Of a DNA stretch of 64,000 bases, positions 23,811-35,825 are shown piece after piece; position 1 is the stretch's first letter, and the number at the start of each line of letters is the position of its first letter. The stretch is from NCBI RefSeq assembly GCF_029633865.1, contig NC_079216.1, positions 63,123,506 through 63,187,505 of the forward strand, written 5' to 3'. This stretch comes from Lampris incognitus. Taxonomy: Eukaryota; Chordata; Actinopteri; Lampriformes; Lampridae. Under the pieces are notes generated by a model that was given only the letters and a program-made list of their open reading frames with translations, searched no databases and was not told the origin of the DNA. A program made the translations under genes and the position numbers.

Positions 23811-24105
23811 ATGTACTAGGGACCCGGGCCTGGATCCGAGTACACTTAACCCCAAAGTCCAGTTCCTTTGAGTAGTATGAACACTGCGTACCATACCCAG
23901 GCGTGCCGGTCTCATGTGTAGATACGCAAGTGTACTCCGGTACGAAACAACATTAGTAATGTGAAAGCTGACCAGCGAGGTGGGGGCAATCATACTCAGA
24001 CACGGTACGAAGCAACCGTACCTAATATGAAAACACCCTAAGTGTTTTTTAAACCTCTGGGGTAGACCACCACAGAGACACACTAATAACACACAGTGTG
24101 TTGCA
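23811..24105. other. Unassigned sequence
   Basis: No repeat or gene recognised. Confidence 0.4.
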
Positions 24106-24117
24106 TGACTAAAGGAT

Positions 24118-24582
<465 letters not shown>

Positions 24583-24594
24583 TGACTAAATGAT

Positions 24595-25160
24595 TTTTAA
24601 GTAAAATATATAACCAATAAAACACTAGTTTGTTTTTCTTTTGTCAGTACAACTACAACATGGCAAAGATAACTTGCCACAAGAGGCAGAAGTTTAAATA
24701 CAGCTGCATGTAGCAATACAAAGATACGACTTATTAGGAGTTGCGAGTGAGATACAGAATTTATTTGCCAATTCTGTTCTGATTTTGTCCCGTTTATGAT
24801 ATTATACTTCTATAAACAGTCGGTAGTCATCCCTCGCTTCCTGTTTGTGTGTCAGAATAGTGGCATGTGAGATGAGGTGCATCAACAGAGTGCTTTTCTA
24901 TCAGGAAGTTGGTAAAAAAAAACAACAACTTGCATCTCAAGTGTCATCGATATCGGAGAATGCGTTCAGGAGTCTGTGATCTTGCCAAAATGTTGGCGCG
25001 TGAAGACAAGGGTGTCGCTGGGAAAGATGTTGTCTTTGCTGAGCTGGCCCAGACAAGCCATGTCTCATGTGGCTTGGGGAACCAGGGGAAGATGGTAGGG
25101 CTCTTTGAAAAGTGAACACATGGCCACTTAGTAGCTCCGTAGATAACCACCAATTATGGG
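24595..25160. other. Unassigned sequence
   Basis: No named repeat. A plus-strand frame at 24909-25115 has no recognised domain. Confidence 0.35.
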
Positions 25161-25740
25161 GTAAAATTCTGTAGGCATGGTGGTAAAAAAAATTTAGCTT
25201 AAATTTCGTCCCAGTGGCTTGAAGCGTTCAAGAGCTACTCCTCACTTTTTACGTGTCTTCGTTCTAAGTCTTGTTGGCCTTTCACGGCCAGAACAATCTA
25301 GAGAATCAAGGAAAAAAACAGTCAAAGTTGCGGAAGATCCAAAAAAATATTTTTTTTCTCCAAATTCAAAATAGTGGAAAGTCCAATATGGTGGAAATTG
25401 ACTCCACGTGGACTAGTCTTGAACAAAGGAACTTGGGGGGGGGGGAATTTAACTTAAGGTCAAACGGGTGAAGTGTCAGAGGTCAAAATGTGATTTTTCA
25501 AAAGGTCAGCACTGGACAGATGGTGGTGCTATAGGGATTGTTGTATTGACAGCAGAGTTGGGGTCTGGATTCTTCGGACTGCCCTCCAGTAACGTGGCAA
25601 ATTTCACAAGGAGCGAAAACACGTGGTTCTGTGGGCCACCATAGACCCACCCGCATGGCAGAATAAACGAAAAGGGAAAAGAAACTAACAATAATAACCG
25701 GTACCCGATCACCTTCAGTACTCGGCCTCGGGCGAAGCAA
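25161..25740. other. Possible uncharacterised interspersed repeat
   Basis: Contains G run 25436-25446 and phrases such as CAAATTTCACAAGGAGCGAA that I associate with fish repeats. No family named and no ends found. Confidence 0.25.
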
Positions 25741-25797
25741 ATGAGATCGTTAGGATTTCATCAGAATATTGCTGATAACCGTAATCATCATCGAGAA

Positions 25798-26155
25798 TCC
25801 ATCCATTATCTGGACCGCTTATCCTGCTCTCAGGGTGGCGGGGATGCTGGAGCCTATCCCAGCAGTCACTGGGCTGCAGGCGGGGAGGCACCCTGGACAG
25901 GCCGCCAGGCCATCACAGGGCCAACACACCTAGGGACTATTTAGTATGGCTGATTCACCAGACCTACATGTGTTTGGACTGTGGGAGGAAACCGGAGCCC
26001 CCGGAGGAAACCCACGCAGACACGGGGAGAACATGCAAACTCCACACAGAGGACGACCCGGGACGACCCCCCAAGGTTGGACTACCCCGGGGCTCGAACC
26101 CAGGACCTTCTTGCTGTGAGGCGACCGCGCTAACCGCTGCGCCACCGTGCCGCCG
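25798..26155 (-). mobile_element. V-SINE, full-length, without a CA expansion
   Basis: Same order as the 24.1-kb copy: head (GGTGGCGCAGCGGTTAGCGC, box B GGTTCGAGCCCC), core and tail. Between core and tail there is no CA run; CACACCTAGGGAC stands there instead. Flanks TCATCGAGAA (25788-25797) and TCATCAAGAA (26156-26165) are a 10-bp target-site duplication with one mismatch. Confidence 0.92.
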
Positions 26156-26165
26156 TCATCAAGAA

Positions 26166-26354
26166 CCAAAAACAATTTGTCATTTCTATCGTGTACTTGA
26201 CACAAAAGAAACGACACTCCGTTTCACCCACAGCAGTGCAACGCAAAAGATCAAAACATATCCAAATTTCCAAAAACACCGCCAAAAAACAGAAAACGCA
26301 GCCAAGAAAAAGAAAAAGAAAACCCCACAGTTAACTACACAGTCCGTCCAGTGT
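26166..26354. other. A-rich spacer
   Basis: A-rich sequence; nothing recognised. Confidence 0.5.
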
Positions 26355-26800
26355 AACACAGTCCGGATAATGGACGCCAGCCAGGATGACTGTGGGAACT
26401 GCAGGTCTGCATGGGCTAGCAGTTAGCGTAGCTGCACCGCGCCCTGTCACGCCGCCCTCGGTGCTTCCTTCTGGGGCGCTGCTCCGTGCGGGGCCGTGGT
26501 TCTTGGGGCCCACAGGACGCCGGCAGACCAGGCTCCCTCAGCCGATCCAACGCCAGCTCTCCCAGCCGGACACCTTCGACACACACTCCCCCGCGCCCCG
26601 CACGACGACACGAACACAAACGCGGACAAAACCACTGCACGGTCGACGCTATAGGCGAGGCCGCCGCCAGACCTCCTCGGCGTTTCCTCTGGGGCACAGC
26701 ACCGAGCAGGGCCGTCCACAGGACGCCGCAGACCGAGCTCTCTCAGCCGATCCAACGCCAGCTCTCCCAGCCATCGCGGCCAAAAAAAATAAAAAAAATC
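26355..26800 (-). repeat. GC-rich repeat R, inverted copy
   Basis: Reverse complement of the 16.75-17.25 kb family: GCCGATCCAACGCCAGCTCT appears twice (about 26540 and 26743), and GCCAGCCAGGATGACTGT and GCATGGGCTAGCAGTTAGC match the end of that block. Long open frames on both strands arise from high GC and are unlikely to be translated. Confidence 0.6.
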
Positions 26801-27885
26801 GACGCTCAAAATAAAAACTTCACACAATGATACAAACTTAGACGTCGACATGGACAAAGACGCTGCGGAGTCTGCATAGAAATCAAATCAAAGGAAATAA
26901 ATAAATAATAAGTAATATCAATGCACTTGACCATTCTGGCTGCCAAGTTGAGAAGATCCATTGCAGGGATTTTTTTTTTTTTTAAAGAGGATCAGCTTCC
27001 ATCTTCCACTGGTCTCCGCGGGCCTGAGGGGCGAGGTTGCTGGGCAGTGGCGGTTATCTCTGAAGTGACGTGATTCCCTTTGGGTCTGATTCTCAGTCAT
27101 CGCCTCCTCTGAAAGACAGAACGAGAACACACACACACACACACACTTATCTCTAGGAGGCTGTTCTCACTCACTCATTGCTGCGCTCAGAGGAGCGTCC
27201 ATGCGGGCTGACCTGATGAGGCTCACAGAACACCTCTGAAAGCTCTTCGGGTGTCAAGGAGAACCAGATGGTGACAATGAGAGAGGCCCGTCAAAAACCC
27301 GAGCAACACTCTCGCAGAGTGTCGAACAAAGAGCCGTCGGTTCACCAGGCTTTGATAAGATAAAAGATGAGGGCAAGTAGTTTTTCCTTTTCGCTTTCCT
27401 CGAATCGGTTATTTGGGCCTTTGCAGACTGAGTCATTGGAGATCCGTGCAAGACAGATGTAGAACGATTAAAACTGTTGTTCATAAAATGTTGAAATTCG
27501 TAATGTCCTCAGAGGAGAATAGCACACATTAGGGGGCATTTGTCAAGAGCAGCGTTTCAGTGTTGAGAAACACTACGGGGAAAAAACGCTTTCTGCACCT
27601 GCAAAAACCTCGGAGGTGTGAAAATGGCTGGATTGGAAAGTCAGCCTCGAGTCATTCGGTTCACGTCGTCAACAGGTTTTTGAGTGCAGAATACCAAGTA
27701 AACTCCAAATCAGACTTTATCCACAGTGACAGTGAAATATGGTAAATAAATAAGTAAAACAATAATATAAAAACAGTTATTCTAGACTAGAACACAGAAA
27801 TTCAGTTTCCTTAAAAAGTAATCCATACAGTTGTCCTCCAGTTTCTTTTTTAGTTTACCAGTTTGCCAAGGCAGTACTCAATGTA
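26801..27885. other. Unassigned sequence
   Basis: A-rich stretch (26880-26930) that could be the tail of repeat R, a T run (26970-26983) and a short CA run (27128-27148). 27230-27740 is repeat-free. No exon recognised. Confidence 0.4.
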
Positions 27886-28000
27886 TCTACTGCTACTACT
27901 ACTACTGCTGCTGCTACTACTGCTACTACTACTACTACTGCTACTACTACTACTGCTGCTGCTACTACTACTACTACTACTACTGTTACTACTACTACTA
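27886..28000. repeat. (TAC/TGC)n compound microsatellite
   Basis: Imperfect run of TAC and TGC trinucleotides. Confidence 0.95.
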
Positions 28001-28004
28001 GATG

Positions 28005-28104
28005 AGTGCAAGTAGGTATATGGTATATATACCAAGTACAGTTGCACTCGATTCAATTCCTTTGGATAACCATGACCTGGATGAATGAGAACATTCACAG
28101 ACAC
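28005..28104. repeat. Short interspersed repeat scrap between two TAC arrays
   Basis: Contains ATTCAATTCCTTTGGATAAC and CATGACCTGGATGAATGAGA, a segment I recall from many fish loci; class not known. It lies between two TAC arrays. Confidence 0.4.
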
Positions 28105-28174
28105 TACTACTACTACTACTACTACTTTTACTACTACTACTACTGTTACTACTGCTGCTGCTGCTGCTGCTGCT
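28104..28174. repeat. (TAC)n and (TGC)n microsatellite at the LINE 3' end
   Basis: TAC repeats followed by TGC repeats directly abutting the 3' end of the RTE element, so it probably grew from the element's tail. Confidence 0.9.
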
Positions 28175-28921
28175 TTTGGATGCTCCCGTTAGGGGGCGCC
28201 ACAGCGGATCACCTGTTTCCATCTCGTCCTGTCCTCTGCATCTTCCTCTGTCACACCAGCCACCTGCATGTCCTCCCTCACCACATCCATAAACCTCCTC
28301 TTTGGCCTTCCTCTTCTCCTCTTCCCTGGCAGCTCCATATTCAGCATCCTTCTCCCAGTATACCCAGCATCTCTCCTCCACACATGTCCAAACCATCTCA
28401 ATCTTGCCTCTCTTGCTTTGTCTCCAACCCGTCCAACCTGAGCTGTCCCTCTAATATAATCGTTCCTAATCCTGTCCTTCTTCATCCCTCCCAGTGAAAA
28501 TCTTATCATCTTCAACTCTGCCACCTCCAGCTCCACCTCCTGTCTTTTCATCAGTGCCACTGTCTCCAAACCATACAACATAGCTGGTCTCACTACCATC
28601 TTGTAAACCTTCCCTTTAACTCTTGCTGGTACCCTTCTGTCACAAATCACTCCTGACACTCTTCCCCACCCACTCCACCCTGCCTGCACTCTCTTCCTCA
28701 CCTCTCTATTGCACTCTCCGTTACTTTGGACAGTTGACCTCCCCAAGTATTTAAACTTATATGACTTCATCACCTCTACTTCTTGCATCCTCACCATTCA
28801 GCTGCCACAGGCATGTCATCTGGACCAACCGCTTTTCCACTTTTCATCATCCTCATAGCTGCCCGTACTTCCTCCTTGCTAATCCACTGAACTTCCAGAT
28901 TCACTATCCCCACATCATCCA

Positions 28922-29002
<81 letters not shown>

Positions 29003-30485
29003 CTTCATTCATCAGCCCCTCAAAGTACTCCTTCCACCTTCCCAATACACTCCCTTTGCTTGTCAGCACATTTCCACCTCTATCATTGATCACCCTAACC
29101 TGCTGCACATCCTTCCTAGGTCGGTCCCTCTCTCTAGCCAATCGGTACAAGTGCTGTTTTTCCTTCCGTAGTGTCCAACCTCTCATACAACCCACCATAC
29201 ACCTTTTCCTTCGCCACCTCTTTCTTCGCTTTACATTGCGTCTCCTTGTACTCCTGTCTACTTTTTTCATCTCTCTGACTATCCCACTTCTTCTTTACCA
29301 ACCTCTTCCTCTGTATACTTTGCTGTACTTCCTCATTCCACCACAAAGTCTCCCTGTCTTCCTTCCTCTGTCCTGATGACACACCAAGTACCTTCCTAGC
29401 TGTCTCCCTCACTATTTCTGCAGTGGTTTTCCAGCCATCCGGCAACTCTTCACTACCACCCAGTGCCTGTCTTAACTCCTGCCTGAACTCCACACAACAG
29501 TCTTCCTTCTTCAACTTCCACCATTTGATCGTTGGCTCTGCCTCCCCTCACTTCCTCTTCTTGGTCTTCAAAGTCATCCTACAGACCACCATCCGATGCT
29601 GCCTAGCTACATTCTCACCTGTCACGTCACCACCTTGCAGTCTCCAATCCCTTTCAGATCGCTTCTCCTACATAAGATATAGTCCACCTGTGTGCACTTT
29701 CCTCCACTCTTGTACGTCACCATGTGTTCCTCCCTCTTCTTGAAATATGTATTCACCACAGCCATTTCCATCCTTTTCGCAAAATCCACCACCGTCTGTC
29801 CTTCCACATTCCTCTCCTTAACACCACACCTACCCATCACCTCCTCATCACCTCTGTTCCCTTCCCCAACGTGCCCATTGAAGTCCGCTCCAATCACCAC
29901 TCTCTCCCCCTTGGGTACAGTCTGCACCACTTCATCCAACTCACTCCAGAATTCTTCTTTCTCTTCCACCTCACACCCAACCTGCAGGGCATATGCACTG
30001 ATAACATTCATCATCACCCCTTCGATTTCCAGCTTCATACTCATCCCTCTGTCCGACACTCTCTTCACCTCCAGCACACTCTTGACATACTCTTCCTTCA
30101 GAATTACCCCTACCCCATTTCTCCTCCTATCTGCACCATGGTAGAAGAGTTTAAACCCACCTCCGATACTCCTGGCCTTACTCCCCTTCCACCTGGTCTC
30201 TTGCACACACAGTATACCTACCTTCCTTCTTTCCATCATATCAGCCAGCTCTCTCCCTTTACCAGTCATACTGCCAACATTCAAAGTTGCAACTCTCACC
30301 TCCTCACTCTTACCATTCCTCTTCTCCTGCTGCTTCTGGACATGCCTTCCCCCTCTCCCTCTCCTTCGCCCAGTACTCACTGTATCAATACAGTATAAAT
30401 GAGATCCGTTCTGCGAGTTTCCCGTTTGTGAATTTGATAGTTTTTGCCTTGTTAACGTGTCTCTTTCTGTATAATATATGCCCAT
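28175..30485 (-). mobile_element. RTE-clade LINE, endonuclease retained, RT core deleted
   Basis: On the minus strand the first frame (30485-29622) is an AP-like endonuclease: VRVATLNVGSMTG, CVQETRWKG, VVIGADFNGHVGEG and KCTQVDYIL hold the expected N, E, D-x-N and D motifs. A frame change follows, then the linker (29514-29134, and a further frame to 28791) ending in SGKAVGPDDMPV, the start of the RT domain. The next frame (28797-28189) starts at the post-RT region (FKYLG, RLRWFGHVWRRD, GRPKRRFMDVV). The catalytic RT segment with the FADD box is missing at about 28797-28805. A (CT)n run (28926-28997) lies inside the linker and encodes Glu-Arg repeats. Confidence 0.88.
28926..28997. repeat. (CT)n microsatellite inside the LINE linker
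   Basis: Near-pure CT run with one CCC interruption, lying in the pre-RT linker of the RTE copy. On the minus strand it encodes alternating Glu and Arg without breaking the frame. Confidence 0.95.
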
Positions 30486-30861
30486 TGATGCCTAAATTCC
30501 CTTTTCCCATGCCTACTCACACATATGTAGCTATCCTTGAATTCTCTTCCCTTGGATATGCAAACTTACTTGGCTCAAAATAAAAGTATATTTTCTCTGC
30601 ATAACTAAGATTACTGTATCATGGGGATGATGCCTATTAAGTGTAATGATCTAAGACTATTCAAAGTAATTTCTCTATGTCAAGCCTTCACATCCTAAAT
30701 ATTTAGTAAAGTCATGCAAGGATGACACTGTTGCATTAATGGCTTTGAGGAAATCTGAGTTTAAACTGCCTAACATCAAATGGCACATCATTTCACCATT
30801 CTAGTATTCGTTCAACAGAAGTGTGACTTAAATTCGAAATGGATCCAAGGCATCTAAAGTG
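30486..30861. other. Unassigned sequence
   Basis: No repeat or gene recognised. Confidence 0.4.
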
Positions 30862-31091
30862 GTATATGGGTTGCACTTATATAACGCTTTTCTAGCTGCA
30901 ACAACCACTCAAAGTGCTTTACAATCAGTGAATGCCTCACATTAACCCACACACACACACATGCACTGACGGCGGTGTCAGCCATGCAAGGCAACAACCA
31001 GCTCATCAGGAGCAGCTAGGGGGTTAGGCGTCTTGCTCAAGGACACCTCGACATTTCTGCGAGGAGGAGCCGAGGATCGAACTGGCAACCC
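30862..31091 (-). mobile_element. tRNA-derived SINE, head truncated
   Basis: On the minus strand it starts at GAGGGTTGCCAGTTCGATCC, which holds a tRNA box B. The body follows (GAGCAAGACGCC, GCACTTTGAGTGG) and the tail reads AAGTGCAACCCATATACC. Box A is missing: the head is replaced at 31092 by the tail of the next element. Confidence 0.6.
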
Positions 31092-31092
31092 T

Positions 31093-31466
31093 CAACTCAA
31101 TTTTATTTGTATAGCCCAGTATCGCAAATTACAAATTTGCCTCAAGGGGCTTTACAGCAATACAACATCCTGTCCTTAGACCCTCGCATTGCTTGAGAGC
31201 GATCAGGAACAACTCCCTAAAAATCTCTTTAACAGGGAGAACAGATAGGAAGAAACCTCAGGGAGAGCAACAGAGCAGGGAGCTCTCTCCCAAGACGAAC
31301 AATGTGCAGTGGATGTTGTGTTTACACAATTTACAGAATACAACATTGAAAGAGGTTAACAGAATTATAATGGACTTATAACATATATGAAGAATATGAT
31401 GAGCAGGATGCCAAGCAGTGTCCAGAAGCCACCGGAACAGCCCAGGACCCCAGCCACGCCACCAGT
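31093..31466 (-). mobile_element. Interspersed retroelement tail, copy C
   Basis: Reverse complement of copy A: CAATTTTATTTGTATAGCCC, TCCTGTCCTTAGACCCTCGC and CAGTGGATGTTGTGTTTACA in the same order, ending near CAGGACCCCAGCCACGCCAC. Its 3' end faces the truncated SINE at 30.86-31.09 kb. Confidence 0.75.
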
Positions 31467-32519
31467 TATGAAAACTGTTTGCCCCAATGATGAGGCCAAT
31501 TTGGGCAAGCGTTACTTTAAGCAAACACTAACTTGCAAAAGTATTTCCAGACATTTTCTTTACCATTTTAAATTCAGCATATTTTATAAGATGTTCATTT
31601 GCTTAAAAAAAAAGGACAAACGCCACATGCCAGCATCTGTTAGAATATTTACCAGAGTAATACAGGCCACAGGGAGTTAACAGTTTGCTAGTCTACGATC
31701 TCCGAGGCGCTGCTTCTCTGTTTATCAGAACTGAGCCGAGAGACGTGGATGGAGGCAGGGCAGGGGGGGGAAGTGTGCTCACATCTCTCAGGAATATCTG
31801 CCATATCTGACTTCTATTCAATGCATTCTTGAATCGCTTTATCCAGCAATTTTTCATCTGCCATACGACTGATCTTTTTGTCTTGCTTGATTAACAATGC
31901 CGGGACTATTTTTCAACAATTTAACACTTGATCGTTCCGTATTCAGAACACAGCGCTCCATTTGACTTGTACAGGCAGATTACTCACTACAAAACTGGAT
32001 GACTCTGTACAATGCAGCTATTATATACCTTCTAATGGAATTAATAACCGCGCTTGTTCCAGCTTGCCCCCCCTAATCTCCCCGCCCCACCCACACCCCA
32101 ATGCATTCTTCCACATACATTTCCCATGTGGATGCAATAGAAACATAATGAAGAATGCTGTCAAGCAGGATTGTGTCCATCAACACTTAGCTTAGTTTAA
32201 CAGCCATTATATTCAGTTATCTGTAAGACCACCCATAGCAAAAGAGCTCTGGTAGTTGGTCCACATAAACCTCAGTTGGACTCTGAAGATCTTAGATCAG
32301 CCCTCTTAACGGCTGGATAGCTTTCTCTCGATGCCATATGGTCATCGATGTTGCATATCAATTTCATGGGCTAAAGGATCGGTCACTGTGTCTTCCTCTG
32401 GTTTCTGACCAAGAGCCCCTTGTCAGCATGGATAGGCTGACAACTGCTTTCTGGTGTTTGGCAGTTTTGTGAGCCCTGTGTTGAGAAATGGGTGCCTTTT
32501 CCCTGTATCCATTCTCATA
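31467..32519. other. Unassigned sequence
   Basis: No gene or named repeat recognised. Confidence 0.4.
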
Positions 32520-32990
32520 AATATTATTATTATTATTATTTCTTTCCTGTTTCCTGTTTTACATCCTGCAGAGCCGGGTCCAAACTGTGGACCTGAGGCA
32601 CTACAGGGCAGATGTCACTTGATTGACAGTACTCGTCGTAACGTGTGGGCTGTTCCGAGTAGGGGCGATCTTCTGGACTGCATGGATGTTGATGTTTCCT
32701 GGGATACGGTTGGTGAACTTTTCCATCCCCTTCTTCATGAGTCCTGGAGCTCCGATGACCACTGGTGTTGCTCCGGTCTTCATGCCCCACATCCTGTTGA
32801 TTTCAGTCTCCAGGTCTCTGTACTTGGTCAGCTTCTCTGTGACTTTCACTGAGGTGTTTTTTTCGGATGATATTGCCATGTCGATGAGCACCTCTTTTCC
32901 CTCCTGTCCTTGATTATTATTATTATACAAATTTCCTTTAACTTCATGCCATAATACAACATAATAAGCGGGCGGGCCCATTCCTTGGGC
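32520..32990 (-). mobile_element. LINE C-terminal fragment, unit 1
   Basis: The minus-strand frame 32981-32601 encodes LIDMAISSEKNTSVK, RMWGMKTGATPVVIGAPG and KGMEKFTNRIPGNINIHAVQ, the end of a widespread non-LTR polyprotein type. An ATT run flanks it on the left, and an ATTATTATTATAC stretch (about 32913-32927) lies in the middle. Clade not assigned. Confidence 0.6.
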
Positions 32991-33322
32991 CTAGGGTTAG
33001 AATGAGGTAGCAGTCTATTTGATGGATAGTGCCTTTCTTAGGATACGAGATGTTCCAAGTAGTGCGGTCTTCTGTGGTTCTGGTATTCTGATGTTACCCG
33101 GGACCCGTTGGGTGTATTTCTCCATCCCTTTCTTTACAAGTCCCAGGGCTCCTGTCGCTACTGGTATTGTGGTTTTCATTCCCCACATTTGTTCAGTCTC
33201 GATTATTATTATTATTATACAAATTTCCTTTAACTTCATGCCATAATACAACATAACAACCAGGCCCATTTCTTGGGCCTAGGGTTAGAATGAGCTAGAA
33301 GTCTATTTGATGGATAGAGGTT
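32991..33322 (-). mobile_element. LINE C-terminal fragment, unit 2
   Basis: Minus-strand frame 33269-33015 encodes MWGMKTTIPVATGALG and KTALLGTSRILRKALS, overlapping in homology with unit 1. The flanking segment ATTATACAAATTTCC...CTTGGGCCTAGGGTTAGAAT is present beside both units about 285 bp apart, so the region is a tandem or double insertion of related fragments. Confidence 0.6.
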
Positions 33323-33374
33323 ATTATTATTATTATTACTATTACTATTATTATTATTGTTGTTGTTGTTGTTG
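33320..33374. repeat. (TTA/TTG)n microsatellite
   Basis: TTA repeats with a few ACTA interruptions turning into GTT repeats. Confidence 0.9.
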
Positions 33375-35400
33375 ACTTTCATGCTTTGGACAAACCAAGT
33401 GGTGGTCGTAACTTTCCCCTTGGTTATGTGGCCCCAGACTCCTGAAGAGTGAAATACAGTACAATGATCAACCATCCAAATGCATTATTGAGCTTCAACA
33501 ACTTGGGTTAAAGGATCTCTGTATAACTGTAAATCAAAAACACTCTTGCTTTTCCAACATTATTTCCTTTATTACTACCATCATGCTTGGTTATTCTGGT
33601 TCTTACACCACCCTCGACTCCTACTACGCCGTGTGTCCTCTCTGTTTGTTTTGAAGAGATTTTTTTTTTGGGGTTCGATTTGAGTTTGATTTGCTTCAGG
33701 CGCCGTTTGTGTTGGCACCTTCTGCATGGACGTATCGGCAGAGCGTTCGTTATTAGCGCCGTTTTCAAAGGCAAACAGCGTCTTTCTCTCTGAAACGCTT
33801 TCCTGAGAACATCTGCGCTGGAACATCTGGAGAATGAATGTGATTTCAGCATGACGTGCAATGAATGTTTTTCAAGTGCTTCAGAAGGATGAGCAACGTT
33901 TTCAGCCCGTCAACCCCACCTTCCCCCCGACACCCTCCCACAAATTCCAGAATTTATGGAGTCCAGCAGCGAGTGTTTCTTATTACCCATGTCATCTCCC
34001 AAACAAATTGTTGTATTGGACTCGCAGCTGGGGTGCTGGAGTGATTCCTTCCCCCGGCGTAATTACTGTTCAAACCATAACATTTTCATTATATTTCGAC
34101 ACCATCGCTCTGCTTGTTGTGAACAACACAACAATGCTATATATACTAGGGCTGATTCATGCCTTGGTGTTTACCCGAACAGACGAGGGAGAGAAGGAGG
34201 AGGTGGACTGTCTCATATTGTTACCACTTAGCACACAAGTTAGCGTCGCCCTCCTCTCTGTTAAACCTGTCCAAAACCCACACAGTGTGTCGAGGAAAAC
34301 GCCAGAAAGAAATCTGGGTGTCCAACATCAAGACTCCCCCACGGTGAAGGGGCATTCCAGTCCCACTTTAAACAGCCACCCAGTCTGAATAATATTCATC
34401 TGTTTTTCGTTGGCAGGGGAGAACTGAGAATTATCCGCTGGGAATTATGGTATAAACTGTGCCTGAGACTGGAGAAATGAATAGACTGCACCTGGCCTGA
34501 CACAGCTGGTCTGCACATACTGCACAGATCAAGAGGCCTGCTTTTAAAAAAAAAACAAAAAAAAAAACTGTCAAAGGCAGAAAACAGAAAAAGAAAATAT
34601 TCTGCCCGGTCAGCCCTTTCAAATCCAACTTAAACGAGGTGTGTTCAAATTGGTATCTACAAGGTTTTTGTGCATGTGTTAGAACAAAGTGGGAGGGAGG
34701 AAAGAAAAGAGAAAAAAAAAGGTAGAAAAATATGTCCATCTTTCCGGTATTGGCTTTGGAGGACCAATTATAGAGCAGTTCTAAGGTTCTTGTTTTAAAT
34801 AGACGAGGGGGGCGGGGGGCAGCGGGCAGGGGGGTGGCGGGGGGGTAGCTCCAGAAGTGACTTGAACTAAATCACAGCTGCTTCCACCAAACAATCTTGA
34901 ACCCAGTGAATCTTAAAATAACTCGTGTGCATAGGTAATTGTTTGGTTTTTTTTTAAGGATAAAAAAAAGTATATTGCTTTATATATGGCTGGTCTCACT
35001 GCACAACCTACACAACTGAATGTGGTGCCCCACACATTCTCTACTGGACTCTGTGGGACTGTGGCGCTATAAAACACACACCCAGAAGCTATGATGATTC
35101 ATTTCAGCAGACACCAAAGGTGAAAGTTGAAGGTGCAGTTTATTAAGTGAATAGTGAGAACCTGGGTTGAACCTCTTCTTTGTGCTTGCTGTGCAGGTAC
35201 CTGTTTGAGAGACATCCGGTGCGTCAGTGTGCGATGTCCGACACATTGCTGTGTACCCTGGGCTCCAGCATCCAGTCACTTGGATCGCTGCACCTCGGGA
35301 CAAATGAGGTTTATCTGTAAAGGAGAAAATGTGTGATCTGAGACACACAGCTAAAAGGTTACCATAAAGCACCGTTTGGCGTGTTTATTTTACAGGTACA
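33375..35400. other. Unassigned sequence
   Basis: 33580-34440 is repeat-free and possibly conserved non-coding DNA. An A run lies at 34543-34566 and a G-rich run at 34806-34845. No exon recognised. Confidence 0.35.
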
Positions 35401-35577
35401 ACATACACTATGTTGACCTTCCTGTAGCGTTTTTGTTTTTGCTCCTACTTGTTTAGTCTTACTCTTGTTTTTGCCTCGTCTGGTTTTATTTTTTATTTTT
35501 TTGTGAAGCACTTTGTGGCGTTGTTTTAGAAAAGCGCTATAAAAATAGAATAATAATTATTATTATAACTAGTAAAT
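35401..35577 (+). mobile_element. LINE 3' tail fragment, plus orientation
   Basis: Contains GTGAAGCACTTTGTGGCGTT and AGAAAAGCGCTATAAAAATA, followed by an ATTATTATTATA end, the standard 3' tail of L2-like fish LINEs. Only the tail is present. Confidence 0.6.
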
Positions 35578-35825
35578 ATCAGCAGGGGTTGCTGAATGAT
35601 ACTAATTGAAACAGAGATGGTCTTGCTGCAACCCCACCCCAGCCCAATACACCCCACTATCACACACATGCACACACACACACACACACACACCCTACAC
35701 ACACATTCCTCAGACACATGCATCCAAAAACACAAGAGCCCTGCTCAAGAGACTTAACTCACACTTATAGTCCTGAGCTAGAAATGCACTGTCACAGTGA
35801 AAGTTCACGTCTAACTTTGTTGTGT
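35578..35825. other. Unassigned, with a CA run
   Basis: CA microsatellite at about 35668-35692; otherwise nothing recognised. Confidence 0.5.

Noticed and set aside
24909..25115. 68-residue plus-strand frame
   Set aside because: No recognised motif, and both strands are open by composition.
26386..26857. Overlapping GC-rich frames on both strands
   Set aside because: They lie in repeat R; the units differ by indels that break the frames, and no domain is seen.
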